DNA of 64,000 bases. Source: CADEFX01 sp963806735 (GTDB lineage Bacteria; Pseudomonadota; Alphaproteobacteria; Rhizobiales; Hyphomicrobiaceae). The translations under genes were made by a program, and so were the position numbers. The notes under the pieces are model-generated. The model saw nothing but the letters and a program-made list of their open reading frames with translations, was not told where the DNA came from and searched no databases. Within the stretch, counting starts at the first letter, position 1. Each line of letters begins with the position of its first letter. The DNA lies in NCBI GenBank assembly GCA_963806735.1, contig CAWEBE010000080.1, positions 124,001 to 188,000 of the forward strand. The letters run 5' to 3'. Positions 17,154-26,508 of the stretch are shown one piece after another.

Positions 17154-17678
17154 TCAGTCCTTCAGAACATGCGCCAGGTTGGCGATGTCGTGCTTGACCC
17201 CTTCGTCCACGGTACCGTCCGCGGCTGCCACACTGCGCAGCATGGCGAGAAGGTCCTGTTGCTCTTTCGGGCCGCATGACTTTCGGATGGTCGGAGTGAG
17301 TCGGCGAAAGATCTCAGCCGGATCGGCTTTGTCCTGCACAAGCCAGCGGCCGCGCGCCAGAAGCTCCTCGCTTTGCCGGGACGTTGCACCGAAATGCTCC
17401 GACATTTGGGCGAGGATCGCGAGCCGCTCCCTCTCGGTGAGGGCGCCGTCGGCCTGGGCGACAACGATCATCATGACGACGGCGGCCTCGCGCGCATCCT
17501 CGATTGCATCGAGCGGATTGGTGTCGGCCTTGCGCCGCCAGGCCCAACGCCTGAAGAAGCCGCGCACGTCGTCAGCCGCATTGGCCACATCGCGCACAGC
17601 GTTGGAGGCTTGCTGCATACGCCACAAGATCAAGAGCGCAACGCCGAGGGCTGCGCCGATTGCTGCCAATATGTGCAT
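17154..17678 (-). CDS. TerB-like domain protein with N-terminal membrane anchor
   Basis: A 174-residue protein. Residues 1-20 form a hydrophobic anchor (AAIGAALGVALLILWRM). Residues about 60-172 are an all-helical domain with the paired acidic repeats of TerB/DUF533 proteins: VVAQADGALTERERLAI and SVAAADGTVDEGVKHDI. Such domains bind divalent metal and occur in tellurite-resistance-associated and envelope stress proteins. No ter genes are nearby. The role is unknown. Confidence 0.75.
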   Translation of the reverse strand: MHILAAIGAALGVALLILWRMQQASNAVRDVANAADDVRGFFRRWAWRRKADTNPLDAIEDAREAAVVMMIVVAQADGALTERERLAILAQMSEHFGATSRQSEELLARGRWLVQDKADPAEIFRRLTPTIRKSCGPKEQQDLLAMLRSVAAADGTVDEGVKHDIANLAHVLKD

Positions 17679-17761
17679 GTCCCCGTCTCCGAATAAGTGG
17701 CCGCTCGCGATGAGTAGCTGGAGACGCGTGACCGGTTCAAGGCAGCGGTCGGAAAATCCTG

Positions 17762-18184
17762 TCAGCCGACGATTTCGTCCGGTGCGAAGTTCAGCGCAAT
17801 CTCGCGCGTCGCGCTCGCCGGGCTATCGGAGCCATGTGTCGAGTTCTCACCCTTGGAGACAGCGAACACTTTGCGGATCGTGCCCTCGGCTGCCTCTTTG
17901 GGGTCGGTGGCTCCCATGGTCTCGCGATACCGCTTGATGGCGTCCTCGCCCTCGAGGACCTGTACGACGATCGGCGCGGACGTCATGAAGGTGCACAGCT
18001 CGTCGTAGAACGGGCGCCCCTTGTGCTCCTCGTAGAACTTCTCCGCCTGGGCCCGTGTCCAACGCACGCGCTTTTGCGCAACGATGCGCAGGCCAGCCTT
18101 TTCGATGGCAGCATTGATGGCGCCGGTCAGGTTGCGCCGGGTGGCATCGGGCTTGATGATGGAGAAGGTGCGCTCGATCGCCAT
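17762..18184 (-). CDS. ndk: Nucleoside diphosphate kinase
   Basis: A 140-residue nucleoside diphosphate kinase, which uses ATP to make the other NTPs. The phosphohistidine is His117 in GENSTHGSDS, and FSIIKPDATRRN and MTSAPIVVQVLEGEDAI are canonical. The start at 18184 is chosen by homology length; the frame extends further upstream without support. It is divergent from the carboxymuconolactone-decarboxylase-like gene across 89 bases. Confidence 0.95.
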   Translation of the reverse strand: MAIERTFSIIKPDATRRNLTGAINAAIEKAGLRIVAQKRVRWTRAQAEKFYEEHKGRPFYDELCTFMTSAPIVVQVLEGEDAIKRYRETMGATDPKEAAEGTIRKVFAVSKGENSTHGSDSPASATREIALNFAPDEIVG

Positions 18185-18273
18185 GCGGCGGCTCCTGGGT
18201 TCGCGGGATTTCCTGTTGAAGTGGCGCGGGTTATAGCTGCGGCACCACACACCTTCAAGAGAGGATGCCCTGT

Positions 18274-18666
18274 ATGAAGCCGATCGACGCCAGGAAAGCC
18301 AACGGCCCAGTGCGTGCCGTATTCGATGACATCAAAACGACGCGCAAGGTCAAGGAGGTCAACAACTTCTGGAAGTACCTGGCCAACGAGCCCCGGATGC
18401 TGAAGCATACCTGGGAGAGCCTGAAGAGCATCATGGGGCCTGGCAGCCTCGATCCGCTCACCAAGGAGCTGATCTACGTCGCCGTGTCGGTCACCAACAA
18501 CTGCGAGTACTGCATGGCGAGCCATACTGCGGCGGCCCGGGCCAAGGGCGCCACGGAAGAGCAGATCAACGAGCTCTATGCCGTGGTGGGGCTGGCCAAC
18601 ATGACGAATTGGCTCGCCAATGCCTATCGGGTGCCAGTGGACCCGCAATTCAAGGATCCGCGTTAG
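18274..18666 (+). CDS. Carboxymuconolactone decarboxylase/AhpD-like protein
   Basis: A 130-residue helical protein of the CMD/AhpD superfamily. The redox signature CEYCMASH gives Cys77, Cys80 and His84, as in peroxidase-reducing AhpD proteins. It may serve as a small thiol-disulfide peroxidase or reductant. The second of two close ATGs is preferred because agagagg then has normal spacing. No ahpC gene is adjacent. Confidence 0.85.
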   Translation: MKPIDARKANGPVRAVFDDIKTTRKVKEVNNFWKYLANEPRMLKHTWESLKSIMGPGSLDPLTKELIYVAVSVTNNCEYCMASHTAAARAKGATEEQINELYAVVGLANMTNWLANAYRVPVDPQFKDPR

Positions 18667-18830
18667 GGCCGAGCGCCACCGGATTGCCTCTGTTTGGGGC
18701 TAACCCACCGGCAAGGGCTCGCGGTGCCGTGCCCGCTCCGCGGGCGTACGAATTGTGGTAAATGAAGGTTAGGATCAGTTGCTGAGCCGAGTGTGTGGGG
18801 CGCACGGACATATTGGGATCAACAGGGATC

Positions 18831-20228
18831 ATGTCCGGCAGTGAACATCCAATTGAGTGGTACCTGGCGCGGGACGGCCAGCAATTCGGGCCCTTGAGCG
18901 ACGTCGAGCTCAAGAAGTTCGTCGAGCTCGGCCATTTGCGCGCAACGGACCTGTTGTGGCGCCACGGTTTCTCCGATTGGCGGCCGGCCTCGAGCCTGTT
19001 TCCACTGCAGCGTGCGGCGCCGTCGCCAGCTGGCGCTCCGCAACAGCCGCAGCAGACTGCGCGTCCGGCGCCCAGCGACGGTCCACGCGTGGCGAGCGAG
19101 CTCAGGACGGAGGGTGCCGTTGGCGGTGGCCCGGCCGGAAACGCCGGCAGCCCTGCAGGACAGACGGCGGTCCGGCCAAGTCAGGTCGCAAGGTCCGGCC
19201 CACAGCAGCCGATGGCAGGTGGCGCTGGCGGTGGTCAGCGTCCGCAACGCAAAGGGCCTGGACCCCAAGCGGCTGCCAGGCCCACATCCGCACGACCAGC
19301 GCGCGGGCCGGTCACGCGCGGGCGCCGGTTCCCATGGGTCGGCGTCATCGTTTGTCTGCTGCTGGCTGGGCTGGCCGGAACGGCGCTGGCGTTGCATCGC
19401 TCGGGCAAGCTCTCGGCTTTGATGGCGGACTTCGGTCTGAGCGACGTGGCTGACACGAGCGACGCCAGAAACGTGACAGGATCGAACCCGAACGGGGCCG
19501 GACAGGCAAGTGCGGTCAGCTCTCAAAATCGGGACAGCCTCCAGAACTCGCCGTTGCAAGGCTTTGGAAGTTCCGCAGAGGACGTCGATACCGGCTTCCA
19601 GAAGGCGGCCCTCTGGCGGCTTTTGAAGAAGGAATTTCCGGATTGGTATGGCGAGCAGGTCAAACAAGCGGCACGGCTCAGGAGCGAGCAGAAGGACGAC
19701 AAGGCGATCGCCCAGTCCATTGCGGAGTCGCTGGTGGCCTTGCGGCGCAAGCACGTCGCCGAAGCGCTCTCCGCCAGCCCGTCGCGCCTGCGGCTGCTCG
19801 CATCCTCATTCTTGGACAATCTCGGACGGCTCGCCGGCACCAGCATCGAGGCTTGCTACGGCTTCATCTCGCAAGGCGAGACGAGCCCGATGGTGGTCGA
19901 GCTGCTGCGCGCTTCGGAGCACACAGCGAACCTTCAGGCGCAGTCCGTTGCCGTGTTCGAAGCCATCATAGAAGGTCGAAAGACGCCGCGGGCGCCCGCG
20001 ACACCCAGGCGCGAGGATTATGATGCGCTCGCAGCCCAGCTCGCCAAGCGCGGCTGGAGCCCGACCGATCTCCAGCTTTTCTCGGATGCGCGCGCGCTCT
20101 CGCGCGCGTCTCCGCAGAAGGTTTGCCAGATGGTGCAGGACTGGTTTGCCGCGCAACTGGCGGTCAAGGATGAAGATGTGCAGATGCGCCTCCTGGTCGA
20201 GGCGCTGAAGCCTGTAGTCTCCGGCTGA
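18831..20228 (+). CDS. GYF_2-domain membrane protein
   Basis: A 465-residue protein. Residues about 8-60 match the GYF_2 domain (WYLARDGQQFGPLSDVELKK, LWRHGFSDWRPAS). A Pro/Gly/Ala-rich linker (62-165) leads to one membrane segment at about 167-188 and a largely helical C-terminal half. By topology the GYF_2 domain would be cytoplasmic and the helical half periplasmic. GYF_2 domains are thought to bind proline-rich or membrane partners. It is followed within 33 bases by the DUF3147 gene. A second GYF_2 protein with the same plan sits at 53650. Confidence 0.8.
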   Translation: MSGSEHPIEWYLARDGQQFGPLSDVELKKFVELGHLRATDLLWRHGFSDWRPASSLFPLQRAAPSPAGAPQQPQQTARPAPSDGPRVASELRTEGAVGGGPAGNAGSPAGQTAVRPSQVARSGPQQPMAGGAGGGQRPQRKGPGPQAAARPTSARPARGPVTRGRRFPWVGVIVCLLLAGLAGTALALHRSGKLSALMADFGLSDVADTSDARNVTGSNPNGAGQASAVSSQNRDSLQNSPLQGFGSSAEDVDTGFQKAALWRLLKKEFPDWYGEQVKQAARLRSEQKDDKAIAQSIAESLVALRRKHVAEALSASPSRLRLLASSFLDNLGRLAGTSIEACYGFISQGETSPMVVELLRASEHTANLQAQSVAVFEAIIEGRKTPRAPATPRREDYDALAAQLAKRGWSPTDLQLFSDARALSRASPQKVCQMVQDWFAAQLAVKDEDVQMRLLVEALKPVVSG

Positions 20229-20261
20229 TCGCGGATCCTAGGCCTTCCGCGCATGTGAGCG

Positions 20262-20612
20262 ATGCTGCAGTACGCGATCAAAATTGCCGTAACCTGCGCT
20301 GCCGTCATCGCCGTCACGGAGCTCTCGAAGCGCAGCACGTTGCTGGGTGCGCTGGTGGCTTCCCTGCCGGTGACCTCGTTGCTGGCGTTCGTTTGGCTGT
20401 ATTGGGATACCGGAGACGCGGGCAGGGTCGCGGAGCTCTCGATCGGCATTCTGTGGCTTGTGCTGGCCTCGCTCCTGTTTTTCGTGGCGTTTCCGGTACT
20501 GGTCAGGGCAGGCATGGAGTTTTGGCCGAGCCTGGGGTTGGCGTTGCTGCTCAGTGCGGTCGGCTATGCCGTCATGGCCTCGGTGCTGAGGCGCCTGGGT
20601 GTGGGAACATGA
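20262..20612 (+). CDS. DUF3147-family membrane protein
   Basis: A 116-residue protein with four hydrophobic segments, matching DUF3147 (LLGALVASLPVTSLLAFVWL is typical). Function is unknown. It lies between the GYF_2 gene and the ABC-F gene with short gaps (33 and 56 bases), so all three may be co-transcribed. Confidence 0.8.
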   Translation: MLQYAIKIAVTCAAVIAVTELSKRSTLLGALVASLPVTSLLAFVWLYWDTGDAGRVAELSIGILWLVLASLLFFVAFPVLVRAGMEFWPSLGLALLLSAVGYAVMASVLRRLGVGT

Positions 20613-20668
20613 GGGCTCGTTTGCCGACGGCGTGACAAGGCGACAGCGAGCAGCTATTTCGGCTCGCC

Positions 20669-22571
20669 ATGCTGCATATCAACGAGCTCACCTACCGCAT
20701 CGAGGGCAGGCCGATCCTCGACGTTGCCACGGCTGGAATTCCGGCCGGGCACAAGGTCGGACTGGTCGGCCGCAACGGCGCCGGCAAGACGACGCTTCTC
20801 AAGCTGATCACTGGCGAGCTCGCTCCGGACGATGGCGCCATCACGACGCCACGCAACGCACGCATCGGGCATGTAGCGCAGGAGGCACCGGGCGGCAGAG
20901 GACAGCCTGCTCGACTGGGTGCTGGCGGCGGACCGGGAGCGTGCCCTCCTGCTCGCGGAGGCGGAGACGGCCATCGATCCTGACCGCATTGCCGAGATTC
21001 AGATCCGCCTCACGGACATCGCGGCGCATGCGGCGCCGGCACGTGCGGCGCAGATTCTGGCCGGGCTCGGTTTCGACGAAGCGGCGCAGCAGCGCGCTTG
21101 CCGGGAGTTCTCGGGCGGCTGGCGCATGCGTGTGGCGCTCGCGTCCGTACTGTTCCTGGAGCCGGAGATCCTGCTGCTCGACGAGCCGACCAACTATCTG
21201 GATCTGGAAGGCGCGCTATGGCTCGAGAGCTATCTCAAGGTCTATCCGCACACCGTCATCATCGTCAGCCACGACCGTGATCTGCTGAACCGGGCCGTGA
21301 CCTCGATCCTGCATCTGGAGCGCGGCAAGCTCACGTTCTATTCGGGCGGCTATGATGCGTTCGAGGAGGCACGCCGCGAGAGACAACGGCTCGATCTGAA
21401 GCTCAAGAAGAAGCAGGACGATGCGCGCCGCCACATCGAGGCGTTCATCACACGCTTCAGGGCGAAGGCCAGCAAGGCGACGCAGGCACAGAGCCGCATC
21501 AAGGCCTTGGCGCGCATGCAGCCGATCGCGGCGGAAATCGAGGAGCGCGTCGTTCCGTTCCGTTTCCCGCAGCCGGGGAAAATGCTCGCCAGCCCATTGC
21601 TCCGGATCGAGGATGCGGCTGCGGGCTATGTGCCTGACCTGCCAATTCTGTCGCGGCTCACCCTGCGCATCGACCAGGACGATCGCATTGCCCTGCTCGG
21701 CCAGAACGGGAACGGCAAAAGCACATTTGCAAAGCTGATCTCAGGCCGGCTCCAACCGATCGCAGGACAGATTTTCGGCGTCAACCGCGTGCAGGTGGGC
21801 TACTTCGCCCAACATCAGCTCGACGAGCTCAATCCGCAGCACTCGCCCTATGATCACATAGCCAAACTCATGCCGGAGGCAACGGAGGCGCAGAAACGCA
21901 CGCGGCTCGGCGCTTGCGGGTTCGGCGCAGATAAGGCTGACACGAAAGCCGGGAACCTTTCCGGTGGCGAGAAGGCACGGCTGCTGCTGGCGCTCACGAC
22001 CTTCGGGGGCCCGCATCTGCTGATCCTGGACGAGCCGACCAACCACTTGGATATCGATGCGCGGGAGGCACTGATCCACGCCCTCAACGACTATGAAGGG
22101 GCGGTCATCCTGATCAGCCACGATCGGCATTTGATCGAAACCTGCGCGGAGCGGCTCTGGCTGGTCGCCGATGGGTCGGTGACACCATATAGCGGCGACC
22201 TCGACACCTATCGAGCAGACCTTCTCGAGCAGCGCGGGCAAAAAACACGGGATCGGCCGGGCAACTCGGGAGGCCAGCTTGGATCGACGCGTGCCGGGCA
22301 GCGCCGCGATGCCGCGCTGCGGCGGGCTGAGCTGGCGCCGCTCAGGCGGGCGATGCAGGCCGCCGAGAAGCATGTCGCCGACATTGCGGCAAAGATTGCA
22401 AGCGTAGACAAGGCGCTTGCCGACTCAACGCTCTATGCGCGTGATCCCGATGCCGCGCGCAATCTCGCCATCGCACGCGGCCAGCAGGCGCAAGCGCTGG
22501 CAGCCGCAGAGGAAGTCTGGCTCGAGGCCAGCGAGGCTTACGAAGCTGCGGCTGCAGCATCCAATGGGTGA
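20669..22571 (+). pseudogene. ABC-F family ATPase, split by a +1 frameshift
   Basis: A soluble twin-ATPase protein of the ABC-F class, related to YheS/Uup-type ribosome-associated factors. The first frame (from 20669) holds Walker A GRNGAGKTT. After IGHVAQEAPGG the reading moves to the +1 frame, which carries the first FSGGWRMRVAL and LLLDEPTNYLD, the second Walker A GQNGNGKST, LSGGEKARLL and LILDEPTNHLD, and a basic C-terminal coiled region. One extra base within 20894-20899 explains the break; removal restores about 633 residues, a normal length. It may be an assembly error or a real recent mutation. No membrane domains are present. Confidence 0.85.
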
Positions 22572-22954
22572 TGCTGTCGCTTGCGGCATCTGAAGCAGAG
22601 CTGCCACACACTCACAGCAACGCGGATCGACACGGCGACTGCGCCCAGATGTCGTCACGTTTCGGCCATTTCTGACGTCCGCACGAAAACGGTGGGTGGT
22701 GGCGTGGCGGCAGCGGCGCGTCATCGCCCGGCGCCAAGCGTCTCGACTTGGGATGTAGGCCCGTCCGTGCGCGGAGGCGCGTCGCGGTGGGCGTCGAGGC
22801 GCGCCTCTTGCTGTCTTCGATAGGCGTGACTTGCAGCGGGCCCCATGAGATCGCGCCTTTTTTCGTTGCAGGTCGCGGCGCTCGTGCAGCATCATCCGGT
22901 GGAAGAGCTTTCGCGCCAGCGCCATCCGCTGGGCGCCACCGGAGGATACCCCGC
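22572..22954. other. 383-base gap without recognisable gene
   Basis: Frames across this gap on both strands lack family features and start signals. The last 15 bases hold the ribosome site (ggagga) of the glutathione-S-transferase-like gene. No tRNA, terminator or repeat was recognised. Confidence 0.5.
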
Positions 22955-23563
22955 ATGATGAAACTGCTGTCGTCTCCATCCTCGCCGTTCGTGCGCAAGG
23001 TCCGAATTGCGGCCGGCATGAAGGGCGTGCTCGATCGGATCGAGATGCAACCGACCGATACCAACAAGGGCGACGCGGACCTCTATCGCCAGAACCCGCT
23101 CGGCAAGATCCCCTGCCTTATTACTGACAGTGGCATGGCGCTCTACGACAGTCCGGTCATCTGCGAGTATCTGGATACGTTGGCCCCCGAGCCCGTGCTT
23201 TTTCCCAAGTCGGGATCAGAGCGATTCGGTGTGCTGACGCAAAGTGCTCTCGGTGACGGTATTCTCGATGCAGCCCTGCTGCTCGTTTACGAGAAGCGTT
23301 TCAGGCCGGAGAATATGCGGGTCGCAGACTGGATTGAACGGCAGCAGTCGAAGATCGACCGCTCGCTTGGTCAGCTCGAGGCAACGTCCTTGACCTGGAG
23401 CAAGTCTCCCGACTACGGCCACCTGACGCTGGCGTGCGCGCTCGGCTACCTGGATTTCCGGCACGAGGGCAAGTGGCGCGCGAAGCATCCCAAGCTCGTC
23501 GCCTGGCTCGACCGCTTCGCGAAGGCCGTGCCGGATTTCGGCAAGACCACGCCCGTGGGATGA
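22955..23563 (+). CDS. Glutathione S-transferase family protein
   Basis: A 202-residue two-domain protein. The thioredoxin-like N-terminal domain has SPSSPFVRKVRIA, NPLGKIPCL and the glutathione-binding-like DSPVICEYLD (about 65-74); an all-helical C-terminal domain follows. A Ser near residue 10 could be the catalytic residue. Substrates are unknown. The first of two tandem ATGs is taken; ggagga lies 8 bases before it. Confidence 0.85.
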   Translation: MMKLLSSPSSPFVRKVRIAAGMKGVLDRIEMQPTDTNKGDADLYRQNPLGKIPCLITDSGMALYDSPVICEYLDTLAPEPVLFPKSGSERFGVLTQSALGDGILDAALLLVYEKRFRPENMRVADWIERQQSKIDRSLGQLEATSLTWSKSPDYGHLTLACALGYLDFRHEGKWRAKHPKLVAWLDRFAKAVPDFGKTTPVG

Positions 23564-23689
23564 CGCGGGCCAAGCTACCGCCAGTCGAGGCGCCTGCTTC
23601 CGAACTCTGGTGCAGCAGATCGCCGCGACAACATGAAGAACAACCCCCCCCTCCCGACAAGGAGAGGGGTCTGCAGATTGCCCCAAGGC

Positions 23690-23720
23690 AAAAACCGGCG
23701 CGGCGCCTAAAGGCGCAACC
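23690..23720 (-). terminator. Possible terminator of the small lipoprotein gene
   Basis: On the minus strand gcgcctttaggcgc folds into a short hairpin and is followed by a second GC-rich stretch ending in a run of five T. It begins a few bases past the lipoprotein stop. Confidence 0.5.
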
Positions 23721-23723
23721 CAG

Positions 23724-23870
23724 TTACTCACCACCCTTGGATTCGAAGGCGTCCGACGTCCAGGTCTTGCCGGATGGACCGCCGACACTCGCAGTCTGCG
23801 TTCCAGTCAAGGCACCACCGGCGCATCCGCTGATGACCACGGCGATTATCGCTGCAATGAATAGTCTCAT
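23724..23870 (-). CDS. Small lipoprotein, 48 residues
   Basis: A short frame from ATG at 23870 to TAA at 23724 gives a leader MRLFIAAIIAVVISGC with a clear lipobox (ISGC, Cys16) and a polar tail ending SDAFESKGGE. Small lipoproteins of this form resemble entericidin-like or other envelope peptides, but there is no specific match. The upstream ribosome site is weak. The rest of the gap 23564-24078 holds a plus-strand GC hairpin near 23646-23668 and no other gene. Confidence 0.55.
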   Translation of the reverse strand: MRLFIAAIIAVVISGCAGGALTGTQTASVGGPSGKTWTSDAFESKGGE

Positions 23871-24078
23871 GTTCTACCCCGCTGATGACTTTTGCAAATT
23901 CCAAATGCCATCTACACCGATTCGCCAGCCTATGAGCAGTCCTCGCCTGAGGCGTCGACAAAACATTTATCGAGCAGCGATCGATAGTTGATGGGCTGTG
24001 ATCGGTTTGCCGCACTGCGGTGGCGTTTGAAGTGCTCAATCAGCTTGGCTTTAATGCTTACAAAACGGAGGAATGTCC

Positions 24079-24390
24079 ATGGCTGTAGCTTTGTTTGTCG
24101 TGCGCGCGACAATTACCAAGGACAAGGAGGCTGCGTTCAACAAGTGGTACAATGAAGAGCATGTGCCCCAGGTCCTGCAATACAACGGGGCCGTGAGCGG
24201 GCGGCGCTACAAGCGCATCATGGGCGACGACAAATACGAGTACATGGCGGTCTACGAGTTCGCGAGTGAAGAGGTTTTTCGCAAGTTCCAGCAGTCCGAT
24301 CACCTGAAAGCCCTGCGCACGGAGTACGACAAACACTTCGGCGAGGTATCGGAGCGAATGGGGACGGGCTGGATGCAGGTGTTTCCGTAG
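24079..24390 (+). CDS. Small EthD/dimeric alpha-beta barrel-like protein
   Basis: A 103-residue protein with the pattern of ferredoxin-like dimeric alpha-beta barrels: first strand ALFVVRATI, then FNKWYNEEHVPQVLQ, then YEYMAVYEFASEEVFRKF. The W-Y-x-x-E-H-V-P stretch is seen in EthD/DUF4286-like proteins of uncharacterised activity. The start at 24079 is favoured by ggagga six bases upstream. Confidence 0.65.
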   Translation: MAVALFVVRATITKDKEAAFNKWYNEEHVPQVLQYNGAVSGRRYKRIMGDDKYEYMAVYEFASEEVFRKFQQSDHLKALRTEYDKHFGEVSERMGTGWMQVFP

Positions 24391-24403
24391 CTGCTGCGCC
24401 CGC

Positions 24404-24540
24404 CTAGAGCGCGATCGGTTCACATGGAAGCACTGCCGCTTCCATGTGAGGCGTGAATCGCACTCTAAACATAAGTGTAGAGCAGGGTTCACGCTCCAGA
24501 TAGATCGCGGATGCGATTCCATCTGAAACGATCCTGCACT
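24404..24540. repeat. Dispersed repeat copy, family A
   Basis: Begins ctagagcgcgatcgg, contains a hairpin cacatggaagc / gcttccatgtg, then a block with gtagagcagggttcacgct and ends near cgatcctgcactag. The same blocks occur at 11145, 30831 and, inverted, 36190. It fills most of the gap between 24390 and 24634. Confidence 0.85.
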
Positions 24541-24633
24541 AGCGAAACAGGCGGGCCAACACGGCGGTAAAGACGGCGCGGCCGCTGATCTGCTCGATGG
24601 CGGCACTGTAGCGGCCGCAGTAGACTTGCTGGA

Positions 24634-26508
24634 TCATCGCCTTGCGCTCGCGGCCAGCGTGTCCTCGACGATGACGGCGAACTCGTTGTGGGCGACGCGT
24701 ACGATGGTCGCGCCGACAGGCATGTCGCCGAGCTTCAGGTCGATGTTCGTGCCTTGAGAGGCGGGCGCCACGCCCGCGAGCCGCATGCCGGTGCGCGAGA
24801 TATCCAGCACCGGATGCGAGTGGATCTGTCCATTCAGGGTGATGATGGCCTGGTCGCGTGCGTCGAAGCGCTCGGCTTTGCGCTTGCGCGGCTGCTCGAT
24901 GCAGACCATGCAGGCAACGCTGAGAAGGACGATATTGTACCAGCTCCAGAACAGCGCCAGCGCACTCAATTCCTGTAATGAGCGTCCGTCGTCGACGATG
25001 AATGCCGTAATCACGCCGGCCAGTGTCAGCGCCAGGTAGATCAGGAACGTTCGCAACAGCGGCCACTGCACGAACGTCTGGCTGCGGTCGCCGCCCTTGG
25101 CCGTCACCTTGAACTTCTGGCCTTTCGGTTTGACGAGGCCGCTGACAACCGCTCTCAACACCTCGTTGGCGGCAAGAAGCTGGCAGACATCCGTCATGAT
25201 CGGGAGGACGCGTCCCTGTGTCATCCAGCGCATGATGGCCATCTGGGCTGCAAAGAACGGGACGAAGTGGGAGAGCGTGTCCTCCACACTGGCGTGTACG
25301 GCCTCGACGCCGAGCAGCAGGTAAAGAATCGGAATGATGAGGCCGATGACGCGGAACGCGTGCGCCGCGCTCCAATAGAGAAATGTGCAGGACAGGATGA
25401 TGCGGTCGATCATCCTGAGTCCGCTGCCCAGCCGCAAAGGCCCGCTCCTGCCGCGGCAGATCTGCACGAAGCCGAGGCACCAGCGGCTGCGCTGGGTGAT
25501 GTATTCCTTGAGACCTTCGGGCGCCAATCCGAGCGACAATTGCTCGTTGAGGTAGACGGTCTGATAGCCGATAGCGCGCAGGCGCAGGGTCACGAGGTAG
25601 TCCTCGGTCACAGAGTCCGTTGGAAAGCCACCAATCTTCATTAGCGCCGAGAAGCGAAGCACCGAGGACGTGCCGCAGCAGAAGGCGGCGCCCCAGGCGT
25701 CTTTCGAGGCCATCAGCACATCGAAGAAGTAGCGCTGCTCGTCGGGCCACACGCGCGCGGCCGAGAGATTGCCCTGGATAGGATCGGGGTTGATGAAGTG
25801 CTGCGGCGTCTGGACGATGCCGACCGTCTCGTCGCGGAACAGCGTAAGGCAGCGTGTCAGGAAATGCGGCGTCGGCACGAAATCGGCGTCGAGGATCGAG
25901 ATGAACTCGGGTGGGTCGGGCAGCTGCGAGAGCACTTGCAGGGCGTTGTTGATATTGCCCGCCTTGGCATGTGCATTGTCGCTCCGTTTCAGGTAGCCGC
26001 AGCCGAGCCGTCTGCACAACTCCTCGAGCCATGGTCGCCGGCCGTCGTCGCACACCCACACTTTGAAGTTGGGGTGTTGCATGGCCATGGAGCCGAGGAT
26101 CGTCTGCTCGAGGATCGCCTCCTCCTCGTTATAGGTGCAGATGAGCACGTCGACCCGGGGCTGAGCTGGGCGGCTCAGCAGCCAGGGCATATTGGCCTCG
26201 ACCTCTCCGGTTCGGTTGCGAATGCGGGTCAGAAAGAAAAAGGACAGGCTGGTCGAGAGGAGCGCCAGCGCCTCGACCCCGGCGAAGATCACACCGGCAA
26301 CGTAGTCGGAGGTGAAGCCGACGGGCGGCAGCGTGTCGGAGAGACGCCACAGCATGTAGCGCCAGCCGAGTGTGACGGAGACGGCGATGACGATGCTGCG
26401 TGCGACCGCGCTTTCGCGGCGAAGCCAGGGCAGCGTCGCCACGACGAGGCACGCAGCCACGATCCCAGGCCAGGCGCCGTTCAGGATCGTGGTTGCGAGG
26501 GGGTTCAT
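24634..26508 (-). CDS. Cellulose-synthase-like GT2 glycosyltransferase with C-terminal PilZ domain
   Basis: A 624-residue membrane glycosyltransferase. Processive GT2 residues are complete: DD at 154-155, DAD at 207-209, TED at 301-303 and QRSRW at 339-343. Membrane segments flank the catalytic core (two or three before, four or five after). The last 85 residues look like a PilZ domain: an Arg-rich RKAER followed by DISRTG, the c-di-GMP-binding pattern. The start overlaps the stop of the HlyD-like gene by four bases (ATGA), implying translational coupling. It should make and extrude an exopolysaccharide activated by c-di-GMP. Which sugar polymer (cellulose-like or other) is not shown; bcsB, bcsZ and bcsC are absent here. 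Confidence 0.87.
   Translation of the reverse strand: MNPLATTILNGAWPGIVAACLVVATLPWLRRESAVARSIVIAVSVTLGWRYMLWRLSDTLPPVGFTSDYVAGVIFAGVEALALLSTSLSFFFLTRIRNRTGEVEANMPWLLSRPAQPRVDVLICTYNEEEAILEQTILGSMAMQHPNFKVWVCDDGRRPWLEELCRRLGCGYLKRSDNAHAKAGNINNALQVLSQLPDPPEFISILDADFVPTPHFLTRCLTLFRDETVGIVQTPQHFINPDPIQGNLSAARVWPDEQRYFFDVLMASKDAWGAAFCCGTSSVLRFSALMKIGGFPTDSVTEDYLVTLRLRAIGYQTVYLNEQLSLGLAPEGLKEYITQRSRWCLGFVQICRGRSGPLRLGSGLRMIDRIILSCTFLYWSAAHAFRVIGLIIPILYLLLGVEAVHASVEDTLSHFVPFFAAQMAIMRWMTQGRVLPIMTDVCQLLAANEVLRAVVSGLVKPKGQKFKVTAKGGDRSQTFVQWPLLRTFLIYLALTLAGVITAFIVDDGRSLQELSALALFWSWYNIVLLSVACMVCIEQPRKRKAERFDARDQAIITLNGQIHSHPVLDISRTGMRLAGVAPASQGTNIDLKLGDMPVGATIVRVAHNEFAVIVEDTLAASARR

Noticed and set aside
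22572..22954. 6S or SRP RNA in the gap before the glutathione-S-transferase-like gene
   Set aside because: No conserved blocks or long closing helix were found.
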